The translations under genes were made by a program, and so were the position numbers. The notes under the pieces were generated by a model that did not search any database, had not been told where the DNA came from, and was given only the letters and a program-made list of their open reading frames with translations. This document shows positions 19,601-29,123 of a DNA stretch of 64,000 bases, one piece after another; position 1 is the first letter of the stretch; each line of letters starts with the position of its first letter. The stretch comes from Thermococcus sp. MV5 (GTDB taxonomy: Archaea > Methanobacteriota_B > Thermococci > Thermococcales > Thermococcaceae). The stretch spans positions 186,001 through 250,000 of the forward strand of contig NZ_SNUE01000001.1 in assembly GCF_012027425.1 (NCBI RefSeq). The letters are read 5' to 3'.

Positions 19601-20156
19601 CAACGCGGAATACATTTCTCTCAACTTTATATGCCCTCTGGCCTCTGAAAAATGGCCTGATCTCATCAAGTTTGCTCTCTTCAATCTTAGCTATTAACTC
19701 TTCATCTGAAATCTTTGAGTATACAAAATTAATAAAATGCTCAAATTTCTCATTTCCTTCTATCTTTTTTGGAATCGCAACGTAGTCTCCAGGCCTAAGC
19801 TGGTCTGCTCTCTTCCAACCTCTGTTTGTAAGAAATGGGTGTTCGGGAGTAACAGAAATCGAATGCCAGTTTTTAAGGAGTAGTCTGATAATCTTCCCTT
19901 TGTGATGAATTTTCCATATATATTGGGATTTTATATTCGAGAGAATTCCTTCAGGGGAAATCCCCGGAACTTCAATTTTTAACTTTCTAATCTCTTGTTC
20001 ATTGTTCTTTGTGACAACTTCAGAACTTTTTTCAAATAGTTCTCTCAAAGAAGTTAGACCATATTGGGGAACTATAACCTTTTCGTCTGGCAATAAACAC
20101 TTTCCATGATCAACATGTCCTAAAACAGCTATAATGGGCTGTCTGATTTTTTTCAT
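16698..20156 (-). CDS. infB: Translation initiation factor IF-2 (aIF5B) interrupted by an intein
   Basis: Ribosome-dependent GTPase that promotes subunit joining and Met-tRNAi positioning. The precursor has 1152 residues; the mature factor would be about 597. The G1 motif GHVDHGK-T is split by an intein exactly between K and T. Later motifs are intact: DTPGHEAFTSLR (G3) and AANKIDRIKG (G4), then beta-barrel domain II and the domains III-IV with the long linker helix (KAEEEKKKKEV). A GTG at 20171 is in frame, but GGAG and GTGAG lie before ATG 20156, so the ATG is preferred. The PP-loop gene follows on the same strand. Confidence 0.95.
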   Translation of the reverse strand: MKKIRQPIIAVLGHVDHGKCLLPDEKVIVPQYGLTSLRELFEKSSEVVTKNNEQEIRKLKIEVPGISPEGILSNIKSQYIWKIHHKGKIIRLLLKNWHSISVTPEHPFLTNRGWKRADQLRPGDYVAIPKKIEGNEKFEHFINFVYSKISDEELIAKIEESKLDEIRPFFRGQRAYKVERNVFRVEDLATFGLFNHVEKIAFTPRIHRSGKPLYYIKVPKSLEEWKPIFYFAGVMFGDGSTAKIANNNAEVYERLKELEKIGVDVVRVKRRSSYELELKKGGGAILRLLKRLFDYPNCKKAHSLRVPNILFIAPKPLVAEFLRGYFDTDGYVNKKDARIEVLSASKELIEDLSLVLLRFSIFSKIYEVEKGYNGSNKVYHLLVISGRRNLIKFKHWIGFSIKEKQEGLNEIIEKSRKSEAYPIQEELRRLRLLFGFTRTELNEVIPYYAKYESSQLPSYEILKKIFETLRKGSKNLDAKIATLEGSKKDHNYLKAFEAEGLIKDGRLTELGRELIEVWKNREFDSKDIDYVENLVESLVFVPVNAIEEVEYEGYVYDLTTDTGNFVANGIIVHNTTMLDRIRNTRVAEKEAGGITQHIGATEVPIDVVKQLAGPLLSLWKGEIKLPGLLFIDTPGHEAFTSLRARGGSLADLAILIVDVNEGFQPQTLESIEILRKYRTPFVVAANKIDRIKGWKITENEPFLVNIKKQDQRAQQELETKLWELIGKFYEIGFQANRFDRVQDFRKELAIIPISAKYGIGIPELLVLISGLAQKYLEEKLKIEVEGPARGTILEVREEIGFGTTIDVIVYDGTLKKDDMIVVGGKDKAIVTKIRALLKPKPLDEIRDPRYRFDQVEEVSASAGIKIAAPGLEDALAGSPVIAVRSEEELERARGEILDQIKSVIISTDKVGVIVKADTIGSLEALSKELHEKNIPIRKADVGNISKTDVMEALSVKEEEPFYGVVIGFNVKVNEDAEEVANAKKIPLFVGNIIYKIIEDYEAWVKAEEEKKKKEVLAKTKFPGVIKLFPDERYVFRRSHPAIVGIEVLEGRIKPGYPLIKQNGDRVGVIKSIKSKEDFLQEAKKGDQVAVAIEGAMVGRHIHPGEILYVDISKDDAIRLVKELRDVLDETDIKALKKTAKVKAQKDPFWSAL
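18435..20099 (-). mobile_element. Intein with LAGLIDADG homing endonuclease in aIF5B
   Basis: A 555-residue in-frame insertion that removes itself by protein splicing. It begins with Cys (CLLPDEKVIVPQ, block A), has TPEHPF in block B, the two dodecapeptide motifs FAGVMFGDGS and LRGYFDTDGY of a DOD homing endonuclease, YVYDLTTDTGNFVANG (block F), and ends GIIVHN before Thr (+1). All splice-junction residues (Cys1, block-B His, His-Asn end, +1 Thr) are present, and both acidic catalytic residues are kept, so splicing and endonuclease activity both look possible. Inteins at this same P-loop site are known in Pyrococcus IF-2. Confidence 0.93.
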
Positions 20157-20276
20157 ACTCTCACACTCCACAAAACTTTTGATAAGCGTTATCGGGATTA
20201 ACTAAAACGCCTACTTTTTAAAGGTTTAGGGAGTTAATCTTAAAAATCCCAATGCTTACTACATCTAGTGGTTATC

Positions 20277-20807
20277 ATGGGAAAGAAAACTCTACAGAAA
20301 GGGAAAAGCTATTACAAAAAAGGAAAGGTTCTGTGGGTTCTCAAGTATAAGGAAAAACTGTTTTCCAAAGTTCTGGGGACGTATCCATATTATGTAGAAG
20401 TGGACTTAGCAAAAAATTCTAACAGATGCACCTGTCCACAGGGCAAAGACTGTAAACACGTCGCTGCTGTACTCATGGCCTTTGAAGAAGGATTCTATAT
20501 TGAAAGTGAAGATCCCCTCTCAGAGAGTTTACCAGAGCTGATTATTGAGAAGTATTTCTTCACTGAAGATCCTGCACTTGGGATAGAAGTTCTGCTAAAA
20601 GAACTACAGTACCAGATAAACAATGACGAAAGTGGGAGTGAAGTTACTAGGCTTTTAAGGAAAACCTTAAAGCTCTTCCCACAAGCTCCCTCTGCAGAAA
20701 TGAGATTTCAAATAATCGAGATATTTAATGAATTCAAACGAGTATTTTCAGAATATAAGCTGACAGAAGAGTTGGAGAAAGAGATCAAGAAAATCTTAAA
20801 CTTCTAA
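20277..20807 (+). CDS. SWIM zinc-finger protein
   Basis: A 176-residue protein with a SWIM domain: CTCPQGKDCKHVAAVLMA near residues 43-60, matching CxC...CxH. SWIM domains bind nucleic acids or proteins and often occur in chromatin or recombination factors. The rest is helical and acidic with no enzymatic domain visible. GTG 20268 is in frame, but ATG 20277 is chosen because GTGG lies just before it. Divergent from aIF5B and upstream of reverse gyrase. Confidence 0.8.
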   Translation: MGKKTLQKGKSYYKKGKVLWVLKYKEKLFSKVLGTYPYYVEVDLAKNSNRCTCPQGKDCKHVAAVLMAFEEGFYIESEDPLSESLPELIIEKYFFTEDPALGIEVLLKELQYQINNDESGSEVTRLLRKTLKLFPQAPSAEMRFQIIEIFNEFKRVFSEYKLTEELEKEIKKILNF

Positions 20808-20940
20808 TTACATCACTTGCTCTTATCTGTGCCCATAACCTTCCACTCATCTCCAGTTTAACATTCTTAACCCTAAAAGAGAGAGCTCTCAAAAGTGTCT
20901 TGAACCTTCTAACCTTTAGGCTCCACTTATAGTAGGCCTT
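20785..20940 (-). other. Candidate small basic protein gene, possibly decayed
   Basis: The gap between the SWIM gene and reverse gyrase holds a 51-codon frame on the minus strand, rich in Arg/Lys with regularly spaced hydrophobics (KVRRFKTLLRALSFRV, then VKLEMSGRLWAQIRASDVI). It ends by overlapping the SWIM gene tail by 23 bases, like other convergent pairs here. No ATG or GTG is in frame; only TTG at 20892 could start a 35-residue product. A minus-strand TTTATAAG lies upstream. It may be a real short gene with an odd start, or a truncated one. Confidence 0.3.
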
Positions 20941-20997
20941 TCAAAAAAAGCCTTATAAAGTTTGCATCTCTTAGAAAAGGATTAGAGGGTGGATAAA

Positions 20998-23900
20998 ATG
21001 AAGGCAGTATACAGGGGCATGTGCCCAAATTGCCAAGACGTGATAAGTGATGAGAGGTTATATAACAAGCATCCATGCGAAACATGCCTTGACGAAGAAA
21101 TCAAATCTGATGTTTATTTTGAACTTGTTAAAGGAATTTATGATGCCTTAAAACTTAAAAACACATTAAAATACTGGGAAGAAGTGTATTCTCTAGAACA
21201 AAGGCTTATTGAGGCAGAAAAACTTTTTAAAACTGCTACTGGGTTCACATTTTGGAGTGCCCAGAAAACATGGGTGAAACGTCTTGTAAGGGGGGAAAGT
21301 TTCTCAATCATAGCCCCAACAGGTATGGGGAAAAGTGTTTTTGGGGCGTTTATGTCCATTTACTATGCCAAAAAAGGAAAGAAATCATATATTGTCTTAC
21401 CGACAACACCTCTGGTCATTCAAACGATCAGGAGAGTCAAAACTTTTGCTGAAAAAGCTGGAATAGATGTTGATTTAGCATATTATCATGGAAATATGAA
21501 GAAAAAAGAAAAAGAAGAAATGCTCCAAAAAATCCAAACTGGTGAGTTTGATGTTCTCATAACCTCTGCCCAATATCTTGCGAGAAATTTTGATGTCTTA
21601 AAGGACAAAAGATTTGACTTTATCTTTGTAGATGATGTTGATGCTTTTTTAAAAGCTTCAAAGAATATAGATCGTTCGTTGATTTTACTCGGCTTTACCG
21701 AGGAGATAATTCAAAAAGCATGGGAAATAATAAGGCTCAAAAAGCAGATGGCAAAATACCTTAACGGAAACAGAAAAGACAAAAATGAACAGTTAAAAGA
21801 ACTAAATAAACAAATAAACGCAATTGAAAAAGAAATAAGAGAATTTAAACGTAAGAATAGCATTGGAGTTTTGATTGTGGCCTCAGCAACTGGAAGTGCA
21901 AGGGGTGATAGGATAAAACTCTACCGTGAACTCCTCGATTTTGAAGTAGGAAGTGGACGATCCGCATTAAGAAATGTAGTGGACACGTACCTATCCCCCC
22001 AACAACCAATAGAAGAGCATGTTGAAGAGATCATAAAGAAATTGGGCACAGGAGGCCTTATCTTTGTACCTATTGATCAGGGCATACTCTATGCAGAAAA
22101 ACTAACTTCCTACCTAAAGGATAAAGGATTCAAAGTCGAATTAGTTTCAGCGAGAAATAAAAAGGGCCTTGAAAAGTTTGAGAATGGAGAGGCCGACTAC
22201 CTAATTGGGGTTGCAACTTATTATGGATCTATTGTTAGAGGCTTAGATTTGCCACATCTAATAAGGTATGCGGTTTTTACTGGTGTTCCTAAATTCCGAT
22301 TTAGCATAGATTTAGAACAACCTACTATCTACCGAGTTCTTGGTCTAATGAGTGAAGTTATGGAATTCCTAGAAAACGAAGATAGAAAGAATGCAGAAAA
22401 ACTCTACGCTAGAATAAGAAGGCTCATAAGGAACATTCCCCAGTTTGAAATTTTAAAGATAGAAGAAGCACTTGCAGAGGGATTGCCTCTAGAAGGATTT
22501 TCAAATCATGTTCTCGAGGTATTTAAGGAGGCAGTTGACTTTCTAAGAAATATATTGAAGAAGGAAGATGTCCTCAAGAGAATCGAGGAAGACCCTTTCG
22601 TAAGTCTCAAGAAAGAGGAAGGAAAGTGGTACATAGAAATCCCTGACGTTAGGACGTATATCCAAGCAAGCGGGAGGACTTCAAGACTATTTGCTGGTGG
22701 TATAACTAAGGGGCTAAGCATAGTAATTGTGGACAATGAAAAGGTGTTCAATGGATTAAAGAGGCAAATGCGCTGGCGCTTTTCTGAGTTTGAAATGGTG
22801 GCCTTTAATGAACTAGACCTAGAAAAAGTACTCCAAGAGATTGATAGAGATAGAGAAAAAGTCAAACTTATTATGGAAGGAAAGATCGCAGAGAAAACAA
22901 AAGACTTAGTTAGGTCCGCTCTTATGATAGTAGAATCACCAAACAAGGCAAGAACTATTGCGAACTTCTTTGGTCACCCAAGCAAAAGACGTATCGGGGA
23001 TTTAGTCGCATATGAAGTAAGCATTGGAGAATTAATGTTAACAATCCTTGCAAGTGGAGGACATATGTTTGACCTTGTAACCAATGACGGCTATCATGGG
23101 GTCTTGGTAAACAAAAAAGATGGAAAACTCTACTTCGTGCCAATATATGATACTTTAAAGCGTTGTAGAGACTGTGGTCACCAATTTGTGGACTGGGAAA
23201 GCAAAGGAGTGTGTCCAAGATGCGGATCTAAAGAGATCAGAGATGCCCTTGAGAATGTGATGGCAATGAGAGAAATTGCTCAGGAAGTTGATGAGATATT
23301 AATTGGAACTGACCCGGACACCGAGGGAGAAAAGATAGCATGGGACATAAGAAATGTTCTATCCCCTTACACTCCAACAATAAAAAGGATTGAATTTCAT
23401 GAAGTTACTAGGCCAGCTATTTTGAAAGCACTGAAAGAAGCAAGAGACGTACACGAAGGCAGAGTAAATGCTCAGCTGGTAAGGAGAATCGAAGATAGGT
23501 GGATAGGCTTCGAACTAAGCCAAAAACTCTGGGAAGTCTTTGAGAATACCTATCTTTCAGCAGGAAGAGTTCAAACACCCGTACTAGGATGGGTAATCCA
23601 AAGATATAAGGAATTCGTAGAAAGTGAAACTAATTTTGTAAGGGTAACCCTCGAAAATGATCTGGATGTTACCTTTGAAGGCGTTAAGGACGAGGTCGAA
23701 GAAGTTGTTGTAGAAGATGTGCAGCTGGAAGAGAGAGAACTTAATCCATTACCACCATACAGTACTGATACCATGCTTCAAGATGCTTCAAGATTTCTAG
23801 GATTCTCAACTGACTATACAATGAGATTAGCCCAAGACCTTTTCGAATTAGGTCTTCTTACATATATTAGAACAGACTCAACCCATGTTAGCAACGTTGG

Positions 23901-24642
23901 TATAGAAGTTGCTAAAGAGTACATAAGCGATGAAATCGGCGAAGAATACTTCGCTCCAAGGAAATGGGGAGAAGAAGGAGCTCATGAATGTATAAGACCA
24001 ACAAGGCCCATAGACACTGGAAGATTAATGCAACTGCTCAGAGATGGGGTTATAACACTTGCAAGAGGTCTGACGAGAGATCATTTCAGGCTATATGACA
24101 TGGTATTTAAGCGCTTTATGATATCCCAGATGAAAGCCGCAAAGATACTCTATGAAAAAGCAATCATAGATGCAAAAGTCGCAAAAACGGAAATAGATGG
24201 ATATATAGAAATCCTCTATGAGGGATGGACAAAACTCAGAAATCCACCACTGAGAAAACTACCAAGACTCGAAAAGGGACAAAGAATTAGAGTTAAAGAG
24301 ATCAAGAAATGGAAGGCTCCAAAAGTGCCACTTTTCACTCAAGGAGATATAATCGCCCTGATGAAAGAGCGCAAAATCGGAAGGCCATCAACATATGCCA
24401 AAATAGTTAAAACCCTCCTTGATAGACACTACGTCATAGAAACCAAAGGGAGAAAGAAACTCGTGCCTACAGAGCTTGGAACCAAAGTATACCATTACCT
24501 CATAACCAGGTACAAAGAACTCGTAAGCGAAGAAAGAACTAGGCAGCTTGAAGAGCTCATGGACCGGATAGAAGAAAACAAAGCGAACTATCAAGAAATC
24601 CTGAATGAAATGTACAAAGAAATTAAAAAATACATCGCTTGA
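20998..24642 (+). CDS. rgy: Reverse gyrase
   Basis: Introduces positive supercoils into DNA; the hallmark protein of hyperthermophiles. The 1214-residue single polypeptide has an N-terminal zinc finger (C9, C12, C27, C30), an SF2 helicase-like module with Walker A APTGMGKS near 107-114 and FVDDVDAF, then a type IA topoisomerase. In that part the Toprim begins with [13 protein letters not shown] near 642, a second zinc finger (CRDCG...CPRCG) is near 722-741, and the active-site Tyr956 is in [11 protein letters not shown]. No intein is present, unlike some Pyrococcus homologues. GTG 20989 is in frame, but GAGGGTGG is well spaced for ATG 20998. A TATA box CTTATAAAG lies near 20951. Confidence 0.97.
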   Translation: MKAVYRGMCPNCQDVISDERLYNKHPCETCLDEEIKSDVYFELVKGIYDALKLKNTLKYWEEVYSLEQRLIEAEKLFKTATGFTFWSAQKTWVKRLVRGESFSIIAPTGMGKSVFGAFMSIYYAKKGKKSYIVLPTTPLVIQTIRRVKTFAEKAGIDVDLAYYHGNMKKKEKEEMLQKIQTGEFDVLITSAQYLARNFDVLKDKRFDFIFVDDVDAFLKASKNIDRSLILLGFTEEIIQKAWEIIRLKKQMAKYLNGNRKDKNEQLKELNKQINAIEKEIREFKRKNSIGVLIVASATGSARGDRIKLYRELLDFEVGSGRSALRNVVDTYLSPQQPIEEHVEEIIKKLGTGGLIFVPIDQGILYAEKLTSYLKDKGFKVELVSARNKKGLEKFENGEADYLIGVATYYGSIVRGLDLPHLIRYAVFTGVPKFRFSIDLEQPTIYRVLGLMSEVMEFLENEDRKNAEKLYARIRRLIRNIPQFEILKIEEALAEGLPLEGFSNHVLEVFKEAVDFLRNILKKEDVLKRIEEDPFVSLKKEEGKWYIEIPDVRTYIQASGRTSRLFAGGITKGLSIVIVDNEKVFNGLKRQMRWRFSEFEMVAFNELDLEKVLQEIDRDREKVKLIMEGKIAEKTKDLVRSALMIVESPNKARTIANFFGHPSKRRIGDLVAYEVSIGELMLTILASGGHMFDLVTNDGYHGVLVNKKDGKLYFVPIYDTLKRCRDCGHQFVDWESKGVCPRCGSKEIRDALENVMAMREIAQEVDEILIGTDPDTEGEKIAWDIRNVLSPYTPTIKRIEFHEVTRPAILKALKEARDVHEGRVNAQLVRRIEDRWIGFELSQKLWEVFENTYLSAGRVQTPVLGWVIQRYKEFVESETNFVRVTLENDLDVTFEGVKDEVEEVVVEDVQLEERELNPLPPYSTDTMLQDASRFLGFSTDYTMRLAQDLFELGLLTYIRTDSTHVSNVGIEVAKEYISDEIGEEYFAPRKWGEEGAHECIRPTRPIDTGRLMQLLRDGVITLARGLTRDHFRLYDMVFKRFMISQMKAAKILYEKAIIDAKVAKTEIDGYIEILYEGWTKLRNPPLRKLPRLEKGQRIRVKEIKKWKAPKVPLFTQGDIIALMKERKIGRPSTYAKIVKTLLDRHYVIETKGRKKLVPTELGTKVYHYLITRYKELVSEERTRQLEELMDRIEENKANYQEILNEMYKEIKKYIA

Positions 24643-24677
24643 GGTTTTCTTTAAATCATTAAAAGAAAAGAAAGAGC

Positions 24678-26066
24678 TCACTCTTTCTTGTGTTTCATTT
24701 TCCAGTTATGCCATCTATAAAGGGCTGAAAGTGATTTAATCGCCCTCTCTGGTTCAGGATATGCTGGAATGCCCTTCTCATTAAGTATGTCAATAGCTTC
24801 TTTAGCCTCAATTCCACCTACTATTGCAACTACAATTGGCTTCTTCTTTCCACTTGCTTCATATTCTCTGATAACTATCTCTGCGAGATTTCTTGGGTCT
24901 AAAACTGCTGTTTGACAGTAGAGAACAGCAATTGCGTGCATCTCTGGATGAGCTAAGGCGTCTCTAACTGCCCCTTCATAGGCCTCAGCACCAGCCATGC
25001 CCGTAAGGTCAACAGGATTCTTGTAGCTTCCAAATGGCGGCATGTGGTTTGCAAAGACTTTAAGCTCCTCTAAGTTGTCATAAAGCTTTAATCCCTCTTC
25101 TTCAGCGGCGTCAGTGGCCATAACTCCTATTCCACCGCCGTTTGTGAGTATCACAACGTTATCTCCATTTGGCTCTGGAAGGTTGGAGAGTGTTCTTGCC
25201 CAATCAAATGCCTCACCTATTGTTAAAGCCCTTAACACGCCACTTTGCCTGAATGCGGCAGTGTAGATGCTGTCAGCACCGGCTAATGAGCCAGTGTGTG
25301 AAGCCGCCGCTTTGGCCCCTCTTTCACTTCTACCAGCTTTAATGATTATAATTGGCTTCTTCATTGAGACTCTCTTGGCAACTTCCATAAACTTCCTACC
25401 GTCTTTTACACCCTCCATATAGATTAAAATAGCACCGGTGTTTTCATCGTCTTCAAAGTATTCAAGCATGTCAGCATCATCAAGGTCACTCTTGTTTCCT
25501 ATGCTAACTACGGCTGAAAGACCAACTTTTTCAAGAATTGTCCATCCCATAAGTGCTATTCCAAGAGCACCGCTTTGGGAAACAAGGGCCAGCTTTCCTG
25601 GCATAACATCAGTTGGTCCGAACGTGGCGTTAAGCTTTGCAGGAGTATAAACAATACCAAAGATGTTTGGACCAAGAATTCTCATTCCATACTTGTGAGC
25701 GGTCTCGACTAGTTGCTGTTCAACTTTCTTGCCCTCTTCACCAAGTTCTCCAAATCCTGAACTAATTATCGGAAGAACTTTAACACCCTTCTTCCCACAC
25801 TCTTCTACAACCTGTGGGACAAACTTTGCTGGTACAACTATCACCGCCATATCAACTTCATCGGGAACATCAAGAATGGTCTTGTAAACTTGGAATTTTC
25901 TTCCACTGACCTCTATTTCCCCACCTTTGACATTTACTGCATATATCTTCCCTTCATAGCCGTATTCGATGAGATTTTTCATAATAGCATATCCTATTTT
26001 CCCTGGCTTGCCAGAAGCCCCCACAACAGCAACGCTCTTTGGTTTGAAAAGTGCTTCTATGCTCAT
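24678..26066 (-). CDS. acdA: Acetyl-CoA synthetase (ADP-forming), alpha subunit
   Basis: Converts acetyl-CoA, ADP and phosphate to acetate, CoA and ATP, the main substrate-level phosphorylation step of peptide and sugar fermentation in Thermococcales. The 462-residue length equals Pyrococcus furiosus ACD I alpha. A CoA-binding Rossmann domain opens with SVAVVGASGKPGKIG, and the phosphohistidine His257 is in AASHTGSLAG. The beta (ATP-grasp) subunit is not in this window. GTG 26075 is part of GGGGTGGAGG; ATG 26066 is the start. TATA box TTATAAC near 26110. Confidence 0.95.
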   Translation of the reverse strand: MSIEALFKPKSVAVVGASGKPGKIGYAIMKNLIEYGYEGKIYAVNVKGGEIEVSGRKFQVYKTILDVPDEVDMAVIVVPAKFVPQVVEECGKKGVKVLPIISSGFGELGEEGKKVEQQLVETAHKYGMRILGPNIFGIVYTPAKLNATFGPTDVMPGKLALVSQSGALGIALMGWTILEKVGLSAVVSIGNKSDLDDADMLEYFEDDENTGAILIYMEGVKDGRKFMEVAKRVSMKKPIIIIKAGRSERGAKAAASHTGSLAGADSIYTAAFRQSGVLRALTIGEAFDWARTLSNLPEPNGDNVVILTNGGGIGVMATDAAEEEGLKLYDNLEELKVFANHMPPFGSYKNPVDLTGMAGAEAYEGAVRDALAHPEMHAIAVLYCQTAVLDPRNLAEIVIREYEASGKKKPIVVAIVGGIEAKEAIDILNEKGIPAYPEPERAIKSLSALYRWHNWKMKHKKE

Positions 26067-26129
26067 TTCCTCCACCCCATGAACTTTACAAAGGTTAATC
26101 TGAAAAAGAAGTTATAACTTTTCCCTTAT

Positions 26130-26431
26130 CCATTTGCCGACTTTACTATCGGCGTTCGCTAAAGAAACCTTGGGTTTTGAACGTGGATTGGATAAAGAAA
26201 AGTTAAGCAGATTCTATAAAATTGTTTCATGAGGATTTGAACTACTAAATTTCGAGGGATAATAGCTTTAAAGCTAGAAGACAAAAATAAGAATAGTGAT
26301 ACTCCTCCTACTCCAAAAATATGAAGCATATTCGATAAGCTAGTGTCAGAAGTAAAGACAGGATGCTGAGAAAGTGAACTTTTTGCAATTGAGGAATTAC
26401 TTTATGATTATTTAATATCTCAAAAAAGGTG
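26130..26431 (+). pseudogene. Decayed gene of unknown family between acdA and fen
   Basis: The 363-bp gap 26076-26438 holds the acdA promoter, then a stretch that reads like a protein if three TGA stops and one frameshift are ignored. The pieces are LGFERGLDKEKLSRFYKIVS, stop, GFELLNFEG, frameshift, IIALKLEDKNKN...PPTPKI, stop, SIFDKLVSEVKTGC, stop, then ESELFAIEELLYDYLISQKR and a TGA that overlaps the fen ribosome binding site. Composition and amphipathic pattern look coding. I do not recognise the family. It may also be chance in AT-rich DNA. Confidence 0.35.
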
Positions 26432-26438
26432 AGGAATA

Positions 26439-27461
26439 ATGGGGGTTCCGATTGGTGAGTTAGTCTCAAAAAAAGAGCTGGAATTGGAAAACCTAAATGG
26501 TAGGAAAGTAGCCATAGATGCGTTCAACGCTATATACCAGTTCTTATCCACCATCAGACAGAGAGATGGCACTCCTTTAATGGATTCCAAAGGAAGGATA
26601 ACCTCTCATCTCTCAGGCCTTTTCTATAGAACGATAAATCTCGCGGAAGCAGGAATAAAACCTGTCTATGTCTTTGATGGGAAACCTCCAGAGTTTAAGA
26701 AGAAAGAACTTGAGAAAAGAGCCGAAGCAAGAGAGGAAGCACGAGAAAAATGGGAATTGGCCCTTGCCAGAGGCGACTTAGAAGAGGCCAAAAAATACGC
26801 CCAACGAGCTTCAAAAGTAAATGAACTTCTAATTGAAGACGCCAAAAAACTTTTGGAACTGATGGGGATCCCCTGGGTTCAAGCCCCCAGTGAAGGAGAA
26901 GCCCAAGCCGCCTATATGGCATCTAAAGGGGATGTTTGGGCATCGGCAAGTCAAGATTACGACTCCTTGCTCTTTGGAACACCAAAACTTGTAAGGAACC
27001 TCACCATAACAGGAAGACGAAAACTACCTGGAAAAGACGTCTATATTGAGGTTAAACCTGAATTAATACTTCTTGAAGATGTACTGAACGGGCTGAAACT
27101 AACAAGAGAAAAACTTATTGAGCTGGCAATACTCGTTGGTACTGACTACAATCCAGGAGGGATAAAAGGATTAGGGCCAAAAAAAGCCCTTGAAATAGTA
27201 AGACACTCTAAAGATCCCCTATTGAAATACCAAAAGACAAGTGATGTAGACCTATATGCGATAAAGGAATTTTTCCTAAATCCACCAGTGACAAACGAGT
27301 ATAAACTAGAATGGAAAATGCCCAATGAAGAAGAAGTACTGAGATTCCTCTGTGATGAGCATGACTTTAGCGAAGAACGTGTAAAAAACGGACTTGAGAG
27401 ACTCAAAAAAGCAATAAAAGCTGGAAGACAATTTACATTAGATGCTTGGTTTAAAAAATGA
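26439..27461 (+). CDS. fen: Flap endonuclease 1 (FEN1)
   Basis: Structure-specific 5' nuclease that removes flaps during Okazaki fragment maturation and long-patch repair. The 340 residues are typical. The XPG N region begins [21 protein letters not shown] and includes [12 protein letters not shown] and [11 protein letters not shown]. The XPG-I region has [11 protein letters not shown] and [10 protein letters not shown] with metal-binding acidic residues. A helix-hairpin-helix follows ([20 protein letters not shown]). The C-terminal QFTLDAWF is a PCNA-binding PIP box. The ATG follows AGGTGAGG. Confidence 0.96.
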   Translation: MGVPIGELVSKKELELENLNGRKVAIDAFNAIYQFLSTIRQRDGTPLMDSKGRITSHLSGLFYRTINLAEAGIKPVYVFDGKPPEFKKKELEKRAEAREEAREKWELALARGDLEEAKKYAQRASKVNELLIEDAKKLLELMGIPWVQAPSEGEAQAAYMASKGDVWASASQDYDSLLFGTPKLVRNLTITGRRKLPGKDVYIEVKPELILLEDVLNGLKLTREKLIELAILVGTDYNPGGIKGLGPKKALEIVRHSKDPLLKYQKTSDVDLYAIKEFFLNPPVTNEYKLEWKMPNEEEVLRFLCDEHDFSEERVKNGLERLKKAIKAGRQFTLDAWFKK

Positions 27462-27484
27462 CCTTTTATTTTTAAAATTAAAAA

Positions 27485-28384
27485 TTAAATGGGAAGCTTT
27501 AATCCAAGCTTCTCAACCATTTCTTTGTAACGGTTTCTTACCGTTACCTCTGTTACTCTTGCTGCCTCTGCAACTTCTCTCTGAGTTCTCTTTTCTCCCT
27601 CTAGAAGGCCAGCGATGTATAAAGCAGCTGCAACCAAACCCGCAGGACTTTTTCCACTAGTAAGACCCATATTATAAGCCTGTTCCAAAAGGTCAATTGC
27701 TCTTCTTCTAGTCCTCTCACTCAAACCAAGTTCATCTGCAAACTTGTTTACATAATCGGTCGGTTTAACAAAGAGTTTCTTTGGTGTAAGGTTAAGGTTT
27801 CTAGCAATAAACCTAAAACTTCTCCCAATCTCTTTTTTATCTACTTTAGCCATATCTGCTATCTCATCCAAAGTCCTCGGGATTTTGAGTAATCTGCATG
27901 CAGCATAAACACATGCGGCGATTACACTTTCAATTGAACGGCCTCTTATAAGCCCCTTTCTTACAGCCTCCCTGTATAGACGAGCTGATTCTTCTTCCAC
28001 GTGCTTGGGTAGGTTTAGTCTTGCACCAAGCCTATCAAGCTCGCTTAATGCGAAAGCTAAGTTTCTCTCCGCAGCATCACTTACTCTAAGCCTGCTCTGC
28101 CACTTTCTAAGACGATAAATCTTCTCTCTCATTAACCCCTTAACATTTCTGTCATACCCTATATCCGTTGAAAGACCCTTGTCATGAAGCAAGATGCTCT
28201 CAGGTGCCCCAGTTCTAGACCGTTTCTCTCTTTGAGAAGCGTCAAAAGCCCTCCACTCAGGACCCATATCAATCATGTTTTCTTGAATTACAAATCCACA
28301 ACTTGCACAGATTACCTCCCCTCTCTCAGAGTCATAAACAAATTTATCAGAGCCACAAACAGGGCAAATCCTATGCTTAGTCAC
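27485..28384 (-). CDS. tfb: Transcription initiation factor B (TFB)
   Basis: Bridges TBP-bound promoter DNA and RNA polymerase. Layout: N-terminal zinc ribbon (CPVCGSDKF...CASCGFV), B-reader/linker (EWRAFDASQREKRSRTGAP), then two cyclin folds, with the second ending in the HTH TQREVAEAARVTEVTVRNRYKE. Starting at GTG 28384 gives 299 residues, the usual Thermococcales TFB length, with GGGGGTG upstream. An ATG at 28423 abuts the TATA box (TTTATATAT near 28425-28433) and so cannot be in the mRNA. Thermococcales often carry two TFB paralogues. Confidence 0.95.
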   Translation of the reverse strand: MTKHRICPVCGSDKFVYDSERGEVICASCGFVIQENMIDMGPEWRAFDASQREKRSRTGAPESILLHDKGLSTDIGYDRNVKGLMREKIYRLRKWQSRLRVSDAAERNLAFALSELDRLGARLNLPKHVEEESARLYREAVRKGLIRGRSIESVIAACVYAACRLLKIPRTLDEIADMAKVDKKEIGRSFRFIARNLNLTPKKLFVKPTDYVNKFADELGLSERTRRRAIDLLEQAYNMGLTSGKSPAGLVAAALYIAGLLEGEKRTQREVAEAARVTEVTVRNRYKEMVEKLGLKLPI

Positions 28385-28432
28385 AATTACACCCCCACGG
28401 TCAGTAACCTTGTCAATCCTCATATATAAACC

Positions 28433-28702
28433 TTAAGCTTTTTCAAATCTAGTTATTGAATTTGTTATCCATTTTACATGTTCTTTTTTAAACGTAATCT
28501 TTTCCAATATCCTAACATCATCTTCAACAATATTCACATACGCCCAGAGGAATACAGGATCTTTCTCACTTCCCACAACACGATTTCGGTAAAGAATGTC
28601 AAGTGTGCCATCACTACTTTTTCTAGCGGAAATAGGCTTCCAAATATCCAAACTAACCTCTCCCTTATCACTGAGCGCCTTGATAATCTCCTTAATTCTC
28701 AC
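28433..28702 (-). CDS. Small conserved hypothetical protein, 89 aa
   Basis: Translation from GTG 28702 is favoured over upstream ATGs: it lies just after the PDCD5 stop (28710-28712) and has GGTGA eight bases upstream. The protein has a helical N-terminus and a beta-rich C-terminal part (LDILYRNRVVG, VFLWAYVNIVEDDVRILEKITF). No known motif is found. The tight spacing behind the PDCD5 gene suggests co-transcription, and so perhaps a nucleic-acid-related role; that is inference only. Confidence 0.65.
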   Translation of the reverse strand: MRIKEIIKALSDKGEVSLDIWKPISARKSSDGTLDILYRNRVVGSEKDPVFLWAYVNIVEDDVRILEKITFKKEHVKWITNSITRFEKA

Positions 28703-28709
28703 TTTTGTT

Positions 28710-29048
28710 TCACCACTTAATTCTAAATTCTTTCCTTGTTCTGGCATCAATTTGAGCCAAGATCCTTTTAAGTTTTTCATCTGTGATTCTCTCATTTATC
28801 TGACCAGCCTGATAAAGCTGGACTAGTATTAACTCCACCTGTCTCGCAAGTTCTGGTCTAACCAACTTTACTCTTCCCAATCTTTCCCTCGCTTCAGGAG
28901 TTAAAATCTGCTTCATTATTGCCTGTAGTTGAGCTTCTAACTCCATTTCTTGCCTTATTTGTTCCTCTTCAGCTTTTTTTTGCTCGGCAAGTCTTTTTTG
29001 AAGCTCTAAAAGCTTTTTCTTTCTAATCTCCTCTATATCTTCACCCAT
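28710..29048 (-). CDS. DNA-binding protein, PDCD5 (TFAR19) family
   Basis: Small archaeal homologue of programmed cell death protein 5, 112 residues. A highly charged N-terminal helix (EEIRKKKLLELQKRLAEQKK) is followed by a compact helical bundle with LTPEARERLGRVKLVRPELARQVE, the family signature, and a basic tail. The archaeal proteins are annotated as DNA-binding; a chaperone-like role is another possibility. The ATG follows GGGTGATAGG. It is part of a same-strand block with S19e and the CRM protein. Confidence 0.92.
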   Translation of the reverse strand: MGEDIEEIRKKKLLELQKRLAEQKKAEEEQIRQEMELEAQLQAIMKQILTPEARERLGRVKLVRPELARQVELILVQLYQAGQINERITDEKLKRILAQIDARTRKEFRIKW

Positions 29049-29123
29049 CCTATCACCCTCAACAAAAGTTATTTTAAAAAGTTATTTGGAAAATGCTGAT
29101 TAAACTCAAAAAGGGAGAAAACA

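Noticed and set aside
20989-24642. Intein in reverse gyrase
   Set aside because: The known Pyrococcus insertion site shows continuous topoisomerase sequence here, and the length is that of an intein-free enzyme.
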